42,594 nt of DNA, from NCBI GenBank assembly GCA_015234045.1, contig JADFWU010000024.1, forward strand, positions 1 through 42,594. Reading direction: 5' to 3'. Numbering within the stretch: the first letter of the stretch is position 1; the number at the start of each line of letters is the position of its first letter. Under the pieces are notes generated by a model. That model made no database searches. It saw only the letters and a list, made by a program, of their open reading frames with translations, and was not told where the DNA came from. Positions 8,269 through 16,750 of the stretch are shown here, piece by piece. Made by a program: the position numbers and the translations under genes. Origin of the DNA: Magnetococcales bacterium (GTDB lineage: Bacteria; Pseudomonadota; Magnetococcia; Magnetococcales; JADFWU01).

Positions 8269-10182
8269 ATGTCCTACGATGCATCTCATATTGAAGTCCT
8301 CGAAGGGCTAGAAGGAGTTCGCAAGCGTCCGGGCATGTATATCGGAGGCACGGATCAGCGTGCCTTGCATCATCTGCTGGCTGAAATCCTGGATAATGCC
8401 ATGGATGAGGCCGTTGCTGGCCATGCCGATAAGATCTGGCTGGTTCTGGCGGAAGACGGCTCTGTTTTGGTACGTGACAATGGTCGCGGCATTCCCGTTG
8501 AACCCCATCCAAGTTATCCGGATAAGTCCGCCCTTGAAGTGGTGATGACCATGCTTCATGCCGGTGGCAAGTTTAACAACAATGTCTATGCCACCGCAGG
8601 TGGTTTGCATGGTGTTGGACTTTCGGTGGTGGCAGCGCTCTCCGAGTGGGCTGAAGTAACGGTTGAACGTAACGGCAAACGGTTTCGTCAACGTTATGAG
8701 TTAGGCAAGGTTGTCTCGCCGGTTCTTGAAGAAGGAAAGACCCGTCGTTGTGGCACTCAGGTGGCTTTTCTGCCCGATAAAACCATTTTCACCGACCCGA
8801 AGTTTCAGGAAAAACGGGTGGTGGAGATGTGTCGCTCCCGTGCGTATCTGAATCGCGGTGTAAAAATCCAACTCAAGGTAGCCGCATCCGATACCGATTA
8901 TGAATTCCATTTTCCCAATGGATTGAGCGATTTTCTGCGTGATGCCGGGGCTGACAAGGGTGTGATTACCACTGAGCCTTTTGAAGGTCGTGTAGAGAGT
9001 TTTGGTGATCAGGGAAAATGCCGCATGGAGTGGGCGCTTACTTGGTCTCAGGCTGATGATAATAAGGTTCTGACATACTGTAATACGGTGCCGACACCGG
9101 CGGGCGGTTCCCATGAAAGCGGGCTTCTCAATGCATTGGTGAGAGGGCTTCGAGAGTTTGGTAAAGCGCGTAATCTTCTCCCAAAAAACATGACCATCAC
9201 TCGCGACGATGCTCTGGGCGGTGTGATGGCGATTTTCTCGCTGTTTATTCCCGATCCACAGTTTTCCGGTCAAACCAAGGAAAAGCTCAATAATCCAGCC
9301 ATCTCGCGTGTGATCGAAGCGGAGATGAAGGACCGGTTGGAGCAGTGGATGCATGGCCATGCTGAACAGGCTGTGACGCTGGTTGAGCATGTCGTATCTC
9401 GTGCTAAAGATCGGATGAACCGGCGGAAAGCATCTGCTGTAAAACGTAAAAGTCCAACATCCCGTCTGACTTTGCCTGGTAAATTGACAGACTGTGTTTC
9501 CGAAAACAGTTTGATTTCTGAGCTGTTTATTGTAGAAGGTGACTCTGCTGGCGGTTCCGCGAAGCAAGCGCGAGACCGACATACTCAGGCTATTTTGCCG
9601 TTACGCGGCAAGATTTTGAATGTAGAACAGGCAAAACAGGAAAAATTTGAAAAAAATGTTGAAGTCCAGAGTCTGATTACCGCAATTGGGGCTGGGTGTG
9701 GCCGTAGTTTCAATTTAAAATCAATACGATACGGTCGTGTCATCATCATGACTGATGCGGATGTTGATGGTGCTCATATCGCCAGCCTATTGCTGACGTT
9801 TTTCTATCGTTTCATGAAGCCACTGGTCATGAGTGGTCATCTCTATATGGCTATGCCACCGCTTTATAAAGTCGCTTCTGGGCGTGATAGTCAGTATGCT
9901 TTGGATGAGCGGGAACGGGATGTGGCTATCAAACGCTTTAAAAAGAAGCGTCCCAACGCTAAAATAACCATATCGCGTTTTAAAGGCCTGGGTGAAATGG
10001 ACCCGATCCAGTTGCGCGAAACCACTATGAGTCCAAAGGTACGCCGCCTTCTTCAGGTCACAGTTGATGATGACGAGTTGACGGATGATACTTTTGATCG
10101 CCTCATGGGAAAAAGACCGGCAGAGCGTTTCCGTTTTATTCAGGATCGTGCTGATTTTGCTGGGGAAAATTTGGATATTTGA
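8269..10182 (+). CDS. parE: DNA topoisomerase IV subunit B
   Basis: A 637-residue type IIA topoisomerase ATPase subunit. The GHKL ATP site shows EILDNAMDEAV, DNGRGIPV and GGLHGVGLSVV. The TOPRIM domain has EGDSAGGSAKQARDR near residue 423 and the metal-binding DADVDGAHI near residue 496. The end, RFKGLGEMDPIQL, is typical of the family. At 637 residues it is ParE-sized, well short of proteobacterial GyrB (about 800), and it lacks the GyrB insert. The partner parC is not in the window. The enzyme decatenates replicated chromosomes. Confidence 0.93.
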   Translation: MSYDASHIEVLEGLEGVRKRPGMYIGGTDQRALHHLLAEILDNAMDEAVAGHADKIWLVLAEDGSVLVRDNGRGIPVEPHPSYPDKSALEVVMTMLHAGGKFNNNVYATAGGLHGVGLSVVAALSEWAEVTVERNGKRFRQRYELGKVVSPVLEEGKTRRCGTQVAFLPDKTIFTDPKFQEKRVVEMCRSRAYLNRGVKIQLKVAASDTDYEFHFPNGLSDFLRDAGADKGVITTEPFEGRVESFGDQGKCRMEWALTWSQADDNKVLTYCNTVPTPAGGSHESGLLNALVRGLREFGKARNLLPKNMTITRDDALGGVMAIFSLFIPDPQFSGQTKEKLNNPAISRVIEAEMKDRLEQWMHGHAEQAVTLVEHVVSRAKDRMNRRKASAVKRKSPTSRLTLPGKLTDCVSENSLISELFIVEGDSAGGSAKQARDRHTQAILPLRGKILNVEQAKQEKFEKNVEVQSLITAIGAGCGRSFNLKSIRYGRVIIMTDADVDGAHIASLLLTFFYRFMKPLVMSGHLYMAMPPLYKVASGRDSQYALDERERDVAIKRFKKKRPNAKITISRFKGLGEMDPIQLRETTMSPKVRRLLQVTVDDDELTDDTFDRLMGKRPAERFRFIQDRADFAGENLDI

Positions 10183-10300
10183 TTTTTTCTGTACGTCTTG
10201 TTCTTTGGTTATTGTCTGTACAGATCATGGTTCATTAGAGTGTGTCAACATGCTCTAAGTCCGCTAATAAGCAGGCTGATATCAATAGGAACCTCTCTTT

Positions 10301-11593
10301 ATGAACAGCTTACGCTCTTTTCAATCCATGGTATTTTCAGGCTGCTTGGGTTTGGCTCTTGTCATGGTCAGCAGTTGGGCTTCAGCCACTTCTTTTCATG
10401 ATGTGTTGGATACTACTTTGGAGAGAAATCCCAAGGTACGGGCTGCCAGTCAGCGGTTAAAGAGTGCTCAGGAGCGTGATCCTCAAAGTCAGGCGGCTTT
10501 ATTGCCGACTGTGACGCTTTCCGCTGGTATTTCGCATTCTGATACCGAGTGGTCAACAGGTGATAGCTCGTCAACGCCTTCGGAAATCTCTCTGGGACTT
10601 ACGCAAACTCTTTTCAATAAACAGGCTTTCACCGCCTATGCCCAAAGTGAGCCGTATATTCGAACCTTTGAAAAGGATTTGGATGCCGCCCGGCAAGGTG
10701 TGATTTTTGAAGCCATTGAAGCCGCTTTGAAGGTGATGGAAGCGGAAGAAGTGGCAGAGTTGTCTAAAAATAATGAGAAGTTGATTGAGCGCCATTTAAG
10801 TGCGACAAAAGCGCGTTATCAAGTGGGTGAAATCACCCGAACCAATGTCAGTCAAGCCGTGTCTCGTCTCTCCTCTGCAACAGCGGATCGCATCAAGGCA
10901 GAGAATGGTATTTCCAGCACGCTGGCGCGTTTTTTGGAAGTGACAGGTGTTGTGCCGCCGGAGCAAATGACAGTGCCTGAACCGGCAAATGATATCACAG
11001 GCTTAAGCCATGATGCGTTGTTCGAACGCCTCTCCAGTAGGCCAGATTTGCAAGCCGCCTCTCTGCGGGTGCGTGTTGCTGAAATGACAGCTCGGATCAA
11101 GCATGAAGCGCACTATCCAACCGTATCACTCAGTGGTGAATTGTCTCGTGGTTGGAACAGTGCGTCCGGCCTGGGTGATCCTGTGGATGGCATGAGTGTG
11201 GCGCTTACAGCGTCTTTGCCTCTGTTTAGCGGCGGTATGGTTCAATCACAGACTCGTGAAGCTTGGGCGGATCATAAGGCGCAGGTTGCCGATTTGAGTC
11301 GCATTCAAAGACAGGCTCAACGGGAAGTGGCGCAGGCTCAGTTGGATTTTCAATCTTCAGAGGCGACAGTAAAAGCCTATGAGTCGGTTGTGGCAGCGGG
11401 TCAGGCGGCTTTGGACGGTGTTGAACAAGAGTTTCAGGTAGGCACCCGAACAGCACTGGAAGTGCTGGATGCACAGTATGAGTTGTTTTCCGCACAAACC
11501 CAACTGACACAAAATCGATATGCTCGGCTATTGGCTCGCTATCGTTTGCTCTATGCCGTGGGTATGTTGGATCAGTCAGTTATAAATCAATAG
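10301..11593 (+). CDS. TolC-family outer membrane efflux/export channel protein
   Basis: A 430-residue outer membrane factor. A signal peptide covers residues 1-29, with probable cleavage after SWASA. Two structural repeats follow. Each has a conserved helix hairpin (NPKVRAASQRLKSAQER near residue 43; RPDLQAASLRVRVAEM near residue 246) and a beta strand region (LLPTVTLSAGISHS; YPTVSLSGELSRGW) with LPLFSGG. This is the TolC type I export trimer fold. The 3' end has the canonical GTRTALEVLDAQYELFSAQ. It is 14 bases upstream of the nifU-like gene and may be co-transcribed. No inner-membrane pump or adaptor gene is adjacent, so the substrate is unknown. Confidence 0.92.
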   Translation: MNSLRSFQSMVFSGCLGLALVMVSSWASATSFHDVLDTTLERNPKVRAASQRLKSAQERDPQSQAALLPTVTLSAGISHSDTEWSTGDSSSTPSEISLGLTQTLFNKQAFTAYAQSEPYIRTFEKDLDAARQGVIFEAIEAALKVMEAEEVAELSKNNEKLIERHLSATKARYQVGEITRTNVSQAVSRLSSATADRIKAENGISSTLARFLEVTGVVPPEQMTVPEPANDITGLSHDALFERLSSRPDLQAASLRVRVAEMTARIKHEAHYPTVSLSGELSRGWNSASGLGDPVDGMSVALTASLPLFSGGMVQSQTREAWADHKAQVADLSRIQRQAQREVAQAQLDFQSSEATVKAYESVVAAGQAALDGVEQEFQVGTRTALEVLDAQYELFSAQTQLTQNRYARLLARYRLLYAVGMLDQSVINQ

Positions 11594-11606
11594 ATACAGG
11601 TAAATC

Positions 11607-11831
11607 ATGAAAGAACGTGTTCTGGCAGTTTTGGAAGAGATTCGTCCCATGTTGCAACGGGATGGTGGTGATGTTGAATTGGTGGATGTGACGGCTGAGA
11701 ATGTGGTCAATGTCCGCCTTCGTGGTGCGTGTGGCACCTGTCCTGGCGCAACCATGACCCTGAAAATGGGTATTGAACGGATCATGAAAGAGCGGATTCC
11801 TGAGGTGAAATCAGTGGAGAGTGTGGCCTGA
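11607..11831 (+). CDS. NifU C-terminal-domain Fe-S scaffold protein
   Basis: A 74-residue stand-alone NifU C-terminal domain that can hold and pass on a 4Fe-4S cluster. It begins with the helix ERVLAVLEEIRPMLQRDGGDVEL. The invariant CxxC motif CGTCPGA has its cysteines at residues 42 and 45, followed by MTLKMGIERIMKERIPEV. Length is typical of the short single-domain form. The TGA stop overlaps the apparent CTG start of ampD (CTGA), suggesting translational coupling. Confidence 0.92.
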   Translation: MKERVLAVLEEIRPMLQRDGGDVELVDVTAENVVNVRLRGACGTCPGATMTLKMGIERIMKERIPEVKSVESVA

Positions 11832-12406
11832 GCCCGACTTTTCGCTTTCTCGCATCACCGCATTTTAATAATCGTCCAGAGGATGAAAAGATCACACTGT
11901 TGGTGGTGCATGCCATCAGCCTACCGCCGCATCGGTTTGGCGGTGGGTATGTGGATGATCTTTTCCTCGGTCGGCTTGATCCCACAGTTGATCCCTTTTT
12001 TAAAGAGATTGAAGGGCTTCGGGTCTCGGCGCATTTTCTGATCGACCGTGAAGGTGTGGTGACGCAATACGTGCCGGTGTTCAAACGGGCTTGGCATGCG
12101 GGTGTGAGTAGCTGGAAGGGTCGAAGTGGGTGCAATGATTTTTCTGTGGGAATCGAGTTGGAAGGGGATGAAAAAACACCCTTCACTGATATCCAATATG
12201 CGTGTCTGACAGCATTGACGCGACAGTTGCAGAGTGGTTTGCCTGATCTTGATGATGAGGATATCACCGGTCATCAGGATATTGCCCCAAAACGAAAATG
12301 GGATCCTGGTCCCTGTTTTGACTGGCCACGTTTTAGACTTGCCCTTGCCAATTGTGGTGAGTCTGGCTCTTTTTCCTCTGGTACTTGGCCCATCGTTTGG
12401 ACCTAG
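11828..12406 (+). CDS. ampD: 1,6-anhydro-N-acetylmuramyl-L-alanine amidase AmpD (apparent CTG start)
   Basis: A zinc amidase that removes the stem peptide from anhydro-muropeptides during cell wall recycling in the cytoplasm. Zinc ligand candidates are His28 in LLVVHAIS, His in RAWHAGVS, and GHQDIAPKRKWDPGPCFDW, which matches the E. coli His/Asp motif. The reading frame opens at 11804 and has no ATG or GTG before the catalytic domain. A TTG at 11900 would remove the first strand and leave the first zinc His near residue 4. The conserved N-terminal FLASPHFNNRPEDE aligns with the E. coli AmpD start region, so translation must begin earlier. CTG 11828 overlaps the preceding stop (CTGA) and has GGAG 8 bases upstream; this start is inferred. 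The product is 192 residues and is followed by mpl. Confidence 0.9.
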   Translation: MSPTFRFLASPHFNNRPEDEKITLLVVHAISLPPHRFGGGYVDDLFLGRLDPTVDPFFKEIEGLRVSAHFLIDREGVVTQYVPVFKRAWHAGVSSWKGRSGCNDFSVGIELEGDEKTPFTDIQYACLTALTRQLQSGLPDLDDEDITGHQDIAPKRKWDPGPCFDWPRFRLALANCGESGSFSSGTWPIVWT

Positions 12407-12434
12407 TTTGGACCTGGTTTGGACCTAGTTTGGA
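12395..12434 (+). repeat. 11-bp tandem repeat at the ampD/mpl junction
   Basis: Three full copies of GTTTGGACCTA/G (12395-12405, 12406-12416, 12417-12427) and a partial fourth (GTTTGGA, 12428-12434). The first copy contains the ampD stop. The fourth supplies the GGAG ribosome binding site of mpl. It looks like slippage expansion of a leader segment. Confidence 0.9.
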
Positions 12435-12442
12435 GTTGTGTA

Positions 12443-13837
12443 ATGAAACATGTCCATATCATTGGTATCTGTGGCACGGCCATGGCAGGAATTGCTGCGT
12501 TGGCACAAGATAGTGGTTGGCGTGTAACCGGCTCTGACAGTGGTATCTATCCACCCATGAGTACCTTTTTGCAAGAGCGGAATCTTCTGCTTTCAGAAGG
12601 GTTTGATGTGGCCAATCTGGAACCGGCTCCTGATTTGGTCGTGGTGGGCAATACCATATCCCGTGGTAATGTTGAGCTTGAGGCGGTGCTTAATCGCGGC
12701 CTGTCGTACTGCTCTGGCGCAGGTTGGATTCATGATCATCTGTTGGCCGGACGTCATCCGGTTGTGGTGACTGGAACCCATGGTAAAACCACGACAAGCA
12801 GTATGATCTCCTGGTTATGGGAAAACGCGGGCTGGCAACCGGGTTTTCTGATCGGTGGTATCCCGGCTAATTTTGGTCAAGGGGTGCGTTTTCCCGGGGA
12901 TCAATGGGTGGTGATGGAAGGGGATGAGTATGATACCGCTTTCTTCGACAAACGGCCTAAATTTCTGCACTATCGACCCCAAACGCTGATCATCCATAAT
13001 TTGGAATATGATCATGCGGATATCTATCCCGATCTTGAATCGATTCGGATTCAGTTCCGACTGCTATTACGTACTGTACCGGGTAATGGCCTGATTTTGG
13101 CTAATGGTGATGAGGCGGAAGTAGAAGGTATTGTAGGGTCGTCCGAATGGACACCGATTGTCCGTTATGGTCTGAAAGGGGATTACCCTTTTACCGCTAA
13201 AATGCAGGGCACCGATGGACGGACATGGGATCTGATTCGTGAGGGTGAAACCCTGTTCACCGTGCATTGGGATTTTCTCGGTGAGCACAATGTCATCAAT
13301 GGATTGGCAGCTGCGGCGGCGGCGTTGAGTCGGGGTATGAGACCGGAGGTGGTCAAGGCAGGATTGGAGACTTTCAAAGGCGTTGCCCGTCGTTTGCAGG
13401 TGCGTTACAAAGAGGATGGTGTGACCATCTATGATGATTTTGCGCACCATCCCACAGCAATAGCCACAACGTTGAAAGGGGTGCGGGCTGCGGTTGGTAA
13501 GGAACGGATCTGGGCGGTTATGGAACCACGCTCCAACACCATGCGCAGACGGATTCACCAAACCCGTTTGGATCAGGTATTGGAACCTGCTGATTTTGTT
13601 GTTATTGCCCGTCCTGCTGCAAAAGGATTGAGCAATGATGAGATGTTGGATGTGCAGCGCATTGCCGATGACATCAATGCCAAACAGCCTGGAAAAGCGG
13701 TTGTAGTGGAAAATGGCATTGAAGCGTGTCACCATATGCAGGATCAGCTTGTTTCTGGTGATCATGTTGTGGTGATGAGTAATGGTGGTTTTGATGGTAT
13801 TCACAAGCGTTTGGCAGATGCTCTAGCGGCGCGATAG
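12443..13837 (+). CDS. mpl: UDP-N-acetylmuramate:L-Ala-gamma-D-Glu-meso-DAP ligase
   Basis: A 464-residue Mur ligase that attaches recycled tripeptide to UDP-MurNAc. The N-terminal Rossmann-type domain begins HVHIIGICGTAMAGIAAL. The ATP loop is GTHGKTTTSSM, followed by GGIPANFG, which is Mpl-specific compared with MurC. The central domain contains EGDEYDTAFFDKRPKFLHY and the third domain YDDFAHHPTAI. The start is ATG 12443 with GGAG 7 bases upstream, not the in-frame TTG at 12419. It follows ampD, whose product provides the tripeptide, so the pair forms a recycling module. Confidence 0.95.
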   Translation: MKHVHIIGICGTAMAGIAALAQDSGWRVTGSDSGIYPPMSTFLQERNLLLSEGFDVANLEPAPDLVVVGNTISRGNVELEAVLNRGLSYCSGAGWIHDHLLAGRHPVVVTGTHGKTTTSSMISWLWENAGWQPGFLIGGIPANFGQGVRFPGDQWVVMEGDEYDTAFFDKRPKFLHYRPQTLIIHNLEYDHADIYPDLESIRIQFRLLLRTVPGNGLILANGDEAEVEGIVGSSEWTPIVRYGLKGDYPFTAKMQGTDGRTWDLIREGETLFTVHWDFLGEHNVINGLAAAAAALSRGMRPEVVKAGLETFKGVARRLQVRYKEDGVTIYDDFAHHPTAIATTLKGVRAAVGKERIWAVMEPRSNTMRRRIHQTRLDQVLEPADFVVIARPAAKGLSNDEMLDVQRIADDINAKQPGKAVVVENGIEACHHMQDQLVSGDHVVVMSNGGFDGIHKRLADALAAR

Positions 13838-13864
13838 TAGGGGCGGCAAGGGAGGTCGGAGGGT

Positions 13865-14428
13865 ATGAGTCAATCATCGAGTCTGATTGGAAAACTACTG
13901 ATAGCGATGCCAAACCTTGAAGATCCCTACTTTGAGCGCACGGTTACGTTTATGTGTGCCCATACCGAAGAAGGGGCGCTGGGCATCGTCATCAATCAGC
14001 CTCACATGGCAACGATGGATGAGGTTTTGGCGCAACTCTCGTTGCAGAGTGATCGGTTGCAGCAGTCAATAGTTAATTACGGTGGACCGGTTTCACCGGA
14101 GCGTGGATTTATTCTCTATGAGGATGATCTTAAGCTGGACGGCTATTTGGAAGTTGTCCCACACCTGTTTATGGGTACTAACCCGGATATTCTGCGTAAA
14201 CTGGTGTCTGGTCCACATACTGGTCGGTTTCTTTTTGCGTTGGGTTATGCAGGCTGGTCAGCTGGACAGTTAGAAGAAGAGATGCGGGAAGACTCCTGGC
14301 TGGTAACAGATCTGGACCGGCGAATTTTATTTGATGTGCCTTTGGAAAACCGTTGGGAAGCCGCTGTGCGCCTGTTGGGTATAGATCCGGCCATGATCGT
14401 TGGTGGAAATCGGATTTCAATCAACTGA
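13865..14428 (+). CDS. YqgE/AlgH family protein
   Basis: A 187-residue DUF179 protein. Family marks are LIGKLLIAMPNLEDPYFERT near the N-terminus, GALGIVINQP, YGGPVSPERGFIL, and the C-terminal FALGYAGWSAGQLEEEM. The cellular role of the family is not settled, although AlgH was named as an alginate transcription regulator. A strong GGAGGTCGGAGGG precedes the ATG. It is followed by the tRNA-Leu unit. Confidence 0.93.
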   Translation: MSQSSSLIGKLLIAMPNLEDPYFERTVTFMCAHTEEGALGIVINQPHMATMDEVLAQLSLQSDRLQQSIVNYGGPVSPERGFILYEDDLKLDGYLEVVPHLFMGTNPDILRKLVSGPHTGRFLFALGYAGWSAGQLEEEMREDSWLVTDLDRRILFDVPLENRWEAAVRLLGIDPAMIVGGNRISIN

Positions 14429-14470
14429 CTTTGTTGATTTTATTGTATTAATTATTAATTTTTTTTAAAC

Positions 14471-14498
14471 TTGACTCTCAGAGGGGCAACCCTATAAT
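14471..14498 (+). promoter_or_regulatory. Sigma-70 promoter of tRNA-Leu
   Basis: TTGACT (14471-14476) and a perfect TATAAT (14493-14498) are separated by 16 bases, ending 14 bases before the mature tRNA 5' end. Confidence 0.75.
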
Positions 14499-14512
14499 TA
14501 GAGCCACACAAC

Positions 14513-14599
14513 GCCCAGGTGGCGGAATTGGTAGACGCGCTAGATTCAGGATCTAGTCCACGCAAGTGGGTGGAAGTTCGAGTCTTCTCTTGGGCACCA
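14513..14599 (+). tRNA. tRNA-Leu (anticodon CAG)
   Basis: An 87-base class II tRNA. The acceptor arm GCCCAGG (14513-14519) pairs with CTTGGGC (14589-14595). The anticodon stem CTAGA/TCTAG encloses loop TTCAGGA, giving anticodon CAG for CUG codons. A long variable arm and a T-loop GTTCGAGTC follow, then discriminator A and an encoded CCA. It has its own promoter and terminator. The TGGCGGAATTGGTAGACGCG D-arm region is typical of leucine tRNA. Confidence 0.97.
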
Positions 14600-14613
14600 A
14601 ATTTTACTATTAG

Positions 14614-14647
14614 AAAGGCCACACCATTTATTGGTGTGGCCTTTTTT
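14614..14647 (+). terminator. Rho-independent terminator after tRNA-Leu
   Basis: AAAGGCCACACC (14614-14625) pairs with GGTGTGGCCTTT (14633-14644) around the loop ATTTATT. A T-run follows. It lies 14 bases past the tRNA. Confidence 0.9.
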
Positions 14648-14741
14648 GTTGTTGTTGGTCTGATAGTGTGTCCTTTTTCCCGAAATTATTGTGAATTCAA
14701 GCGCTCCTTCTTGAAAGATATATTTGAAATGAGGATGCTAT

Positions 14742-16703
14742 TTGCATGATTCTGATTTAGAATCATGGTCTCAGTTCATTTCTTACTATCAGGACCGTGA
14801 TTTCATGGAACCGCTTGATTTTAATAAGCACAAAAAACTCCGCTTCCATCATTTGGACCATTATCGTTTTGCTGCACAGTGGACGTTGGTGCCTATTACC
14901 TATTCCGAAATTGTGCCGGTTTCGCGGATTTGTCCGGTGGTTTTTCCGCACCCGGACAGTGACCATCCTGATCTGCCTTTGGCGTTGCTCTCTCTGGATA
15001 AAAACGGGTCAAACTTACTGCTCCAAGGTAATGGCCATTGGCGCGGTGATTATGTGCCTGGAAATATTCGTCGATACCCTTTTGCGCTTCAAGATGGGGG
15101 TGGTGCGTCAGATCGAAAAATTTTGCTTAATCCGGAATCTGCTCACTTTCATCAAGGCGGTGGTTTGTTATTATTTAATAACGAAGGAGAGCCAACCGCA
15201 GAGCAGAATCGGATCAAAAACTTTTTAGAGACAATCTATAAGGAGGAGCGCACAACGCTTCAATTGGTCCATCTTCTGAGAGAGTCCAGGCTGTTGGTTG
15301 GGAAGCGTTTGCATCGTAAAAAACCAAAGCAGAATGATGCCGATACGCTGCATCAGGGGTTTGAGGTGCTGGACGCGGATCGTTTGGCAGCGTTGGAAGA
15401 TGATGTGTTTCTGGATTGGCGTAGACGGGGTGTGTTGCCGTTGCTCTACGCTCATATCGCTTCTTTAAATAATATTGGTCAGTTGGAACGTTGGGAAGAG
15501 CAGTTGGAACATGAAGCGCCTGCGTTATCCGTTGCCCGTCAGGAAAGTCGAGATGCAGCGATTCCGCTCAATCAGCTGAATGATACTCGTTTTACTGGTA
15601 TCTCTGATGATGTGTCCAGTACATCATCCTCAACGGTAGCGGTTCAGAAAAGTGTACCAATAACAACGCCAAAACCAGCCAAGCGCAAAGCCAGACGTGG
15701 TCAGAATAGTTGGATAGCCTATACTTCAGCTGCGGCTTTGGGTGGTTTGGTGGTGCTGTTGGGTCAAGGGGTTATCTCTCAGAAACCATTGGAGAAACAG
15801 GTTGTTGATCAGTCAGTAGTGAGGCCGTCAGTCAACGATGATTCAGAGACAACGGGTTCTACGGACGCAACCGCTAAGACGATTTTGGTCGGTCCAGCTG
15901 AATCTTCTAATAATGTTGAGAAAAAACCAATTATTGTGGTACAGCCAGAGCCATTTGAGCCAGTTCCACAAGTATCTACACAGGTGGACACTGTTCAACA
16001 GGCGAAAAAGGATCACTCTGAGAGCGAAGTGTTGCGTGAAGCGGTTTTGGATGTTGTTGACCAGCAGTCGGAAAATAGTTCTGCACCCGTTCAATCGGTA
16101 GTTGAACGGAGTGAGGGCACAGTACGGCAGCAGGTGGCAGACGGTGCGGTTCAACCGAAGGTGACCAATTTCGAACAGCCTGCGCCTCAGCCAGAAATAG
16201 AGATTGAAGATTCAACGTTGAAAGTCATTCAGCAGGAGACTCCAAAGGAAATTAAGCCAACACATTCTGCCTCGGTAAAACCCATGCTGGATGCGTTTCA
16301 CCGTTATTTTGGCCGACTGCGTTTAACACGTCCGGCTGGTGATTGTGCGTTGGATAGTTTGCGGGAAGCGCGCGGCATCAATCCAGATGATGCTGGTGTG
16401 CGAGCGGCTACAGAACAGTTGGTAACCAAGCTGCTTGAACTGGCTGATGGTGATATTGAAGCCTATCGTCTCTCCAGACCCAAGGGCGCAAATGCTGTCT
16501 TTCGTATCACGCTTGCCAATGAGTTGATGCCAGGTGATATGCGGGTTGAGCAGCGGTTGGATGCCGTTGCATTACGCTATGTGGGGTTGGCTCTGCATCA
16601 TGTTGAGCGTAATAGAGAAAAGGGAATGGGCTATCTGCACGAAGCCATTGCACTCAGACCACACCATCCAGAGGTAGTAAACGCGCAGAATCAGATACAA
16701 TAA
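14742..16703 (+). CDS. SapC-domain protein fused to a TM helix and a helical C-terminal domain
   Basis: A 653-residue protein. Residues ~22-210 are a SapC domain (S-layer-associated family): HYRFAAQWTLVPITYSEI, PVVFPHPD, PLALLSLDKNGSNLLLQGNG, WRGDYVPGNIRRYPFALQ, and GLLLFNNEGEPTAEQN. A linker leads to one membrane helix (residues ~324-346, WIAYTSAAALGGLVVLLG), preceded by a basic KRKARRG stretch that places the SapC part in the cytoplasm. A ~170-residue Ser/Glu/Val-rich low-complexity stretch follows. The last ~140 residues are a helical, TPR-like domain ending YLHEAIALRPHHPEV. The start is TTG 14742 with GAGGA upstream; ATG 14805 is possible but has a poor site. The fusion is unusual, since SapC proteins are normally ~240 residues. 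Function is unknown. Confidence 0.85.
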   Translation: MHDSDLESWSQFISYYQDRDFMEPLDFNKHKKLRFHHLDHYRFAAQWTLVPITYSEIVPVSRICPVVFPHPDSDHPDLPLALLSLDKNGSNLLLQGNGHWRGDYVPGNIRRYPFALQDGGGASDRKILLNPESAHFHQGGGLLLFNNEGEPTAEQNRIKNFLETIYKEERTTLQLVHLLRESRLLVGKRLHRKKPKQNDADTLHQGFEVLDADRLAALEDDVFLDWRRRGVLPLLYAHIASLNNIGQLERWEEQLEHEAPALSVARQESRDAAIPLNQLNDTRFTGISDDVSSTSSSTVAVQKSVPITTPKPAKRKARRGQNSWIAYTSAAALGGLVVLLGQGVISQKPLEKQVVDQSVVRPSVNDDSETTGSTDATAKTILVGPAESSNNVEKKPIIVVQPEPFEPVPQVSTQVDTVQQAKKDHSESEVLREAVLDVVDQQSENSSAPVQSVVERSEGTVRQQVADGAVQPKVTNFEQPAPQPEIEIEDSTLKVIQQETPKEIKPTHSASVKPMLDAFHRYFGRLRLTRPAGDCALDSLREARGINPDDAGVRAATEQLVTKLLELADGDIEAYRLSRPKGANAVFRITLANELMPGDMRVEQRLDAVALRYVGLALHHVERNREKGMGYLHEAIALRPHHPEVVNAQNQIQ

Positions 16704-16750
16704 GCATTATGCAGTTAAATGTGGATCTGTTAGAGTGATTCCACTTAAAT

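Noticed and set aside
8701-9582. 293-residue minus-strand frame within parE
   Set aside because: It is antisense to a strongly conserved gene, has no recognisable family, and its composition (many His/Arg/Leu) is that of a shadow frame.
13067-13804. 245-residue minus-strand frame within mpl
   Set aside because: Antisense to mpl; His- and Ile-rich composition typical of a shadow frame.
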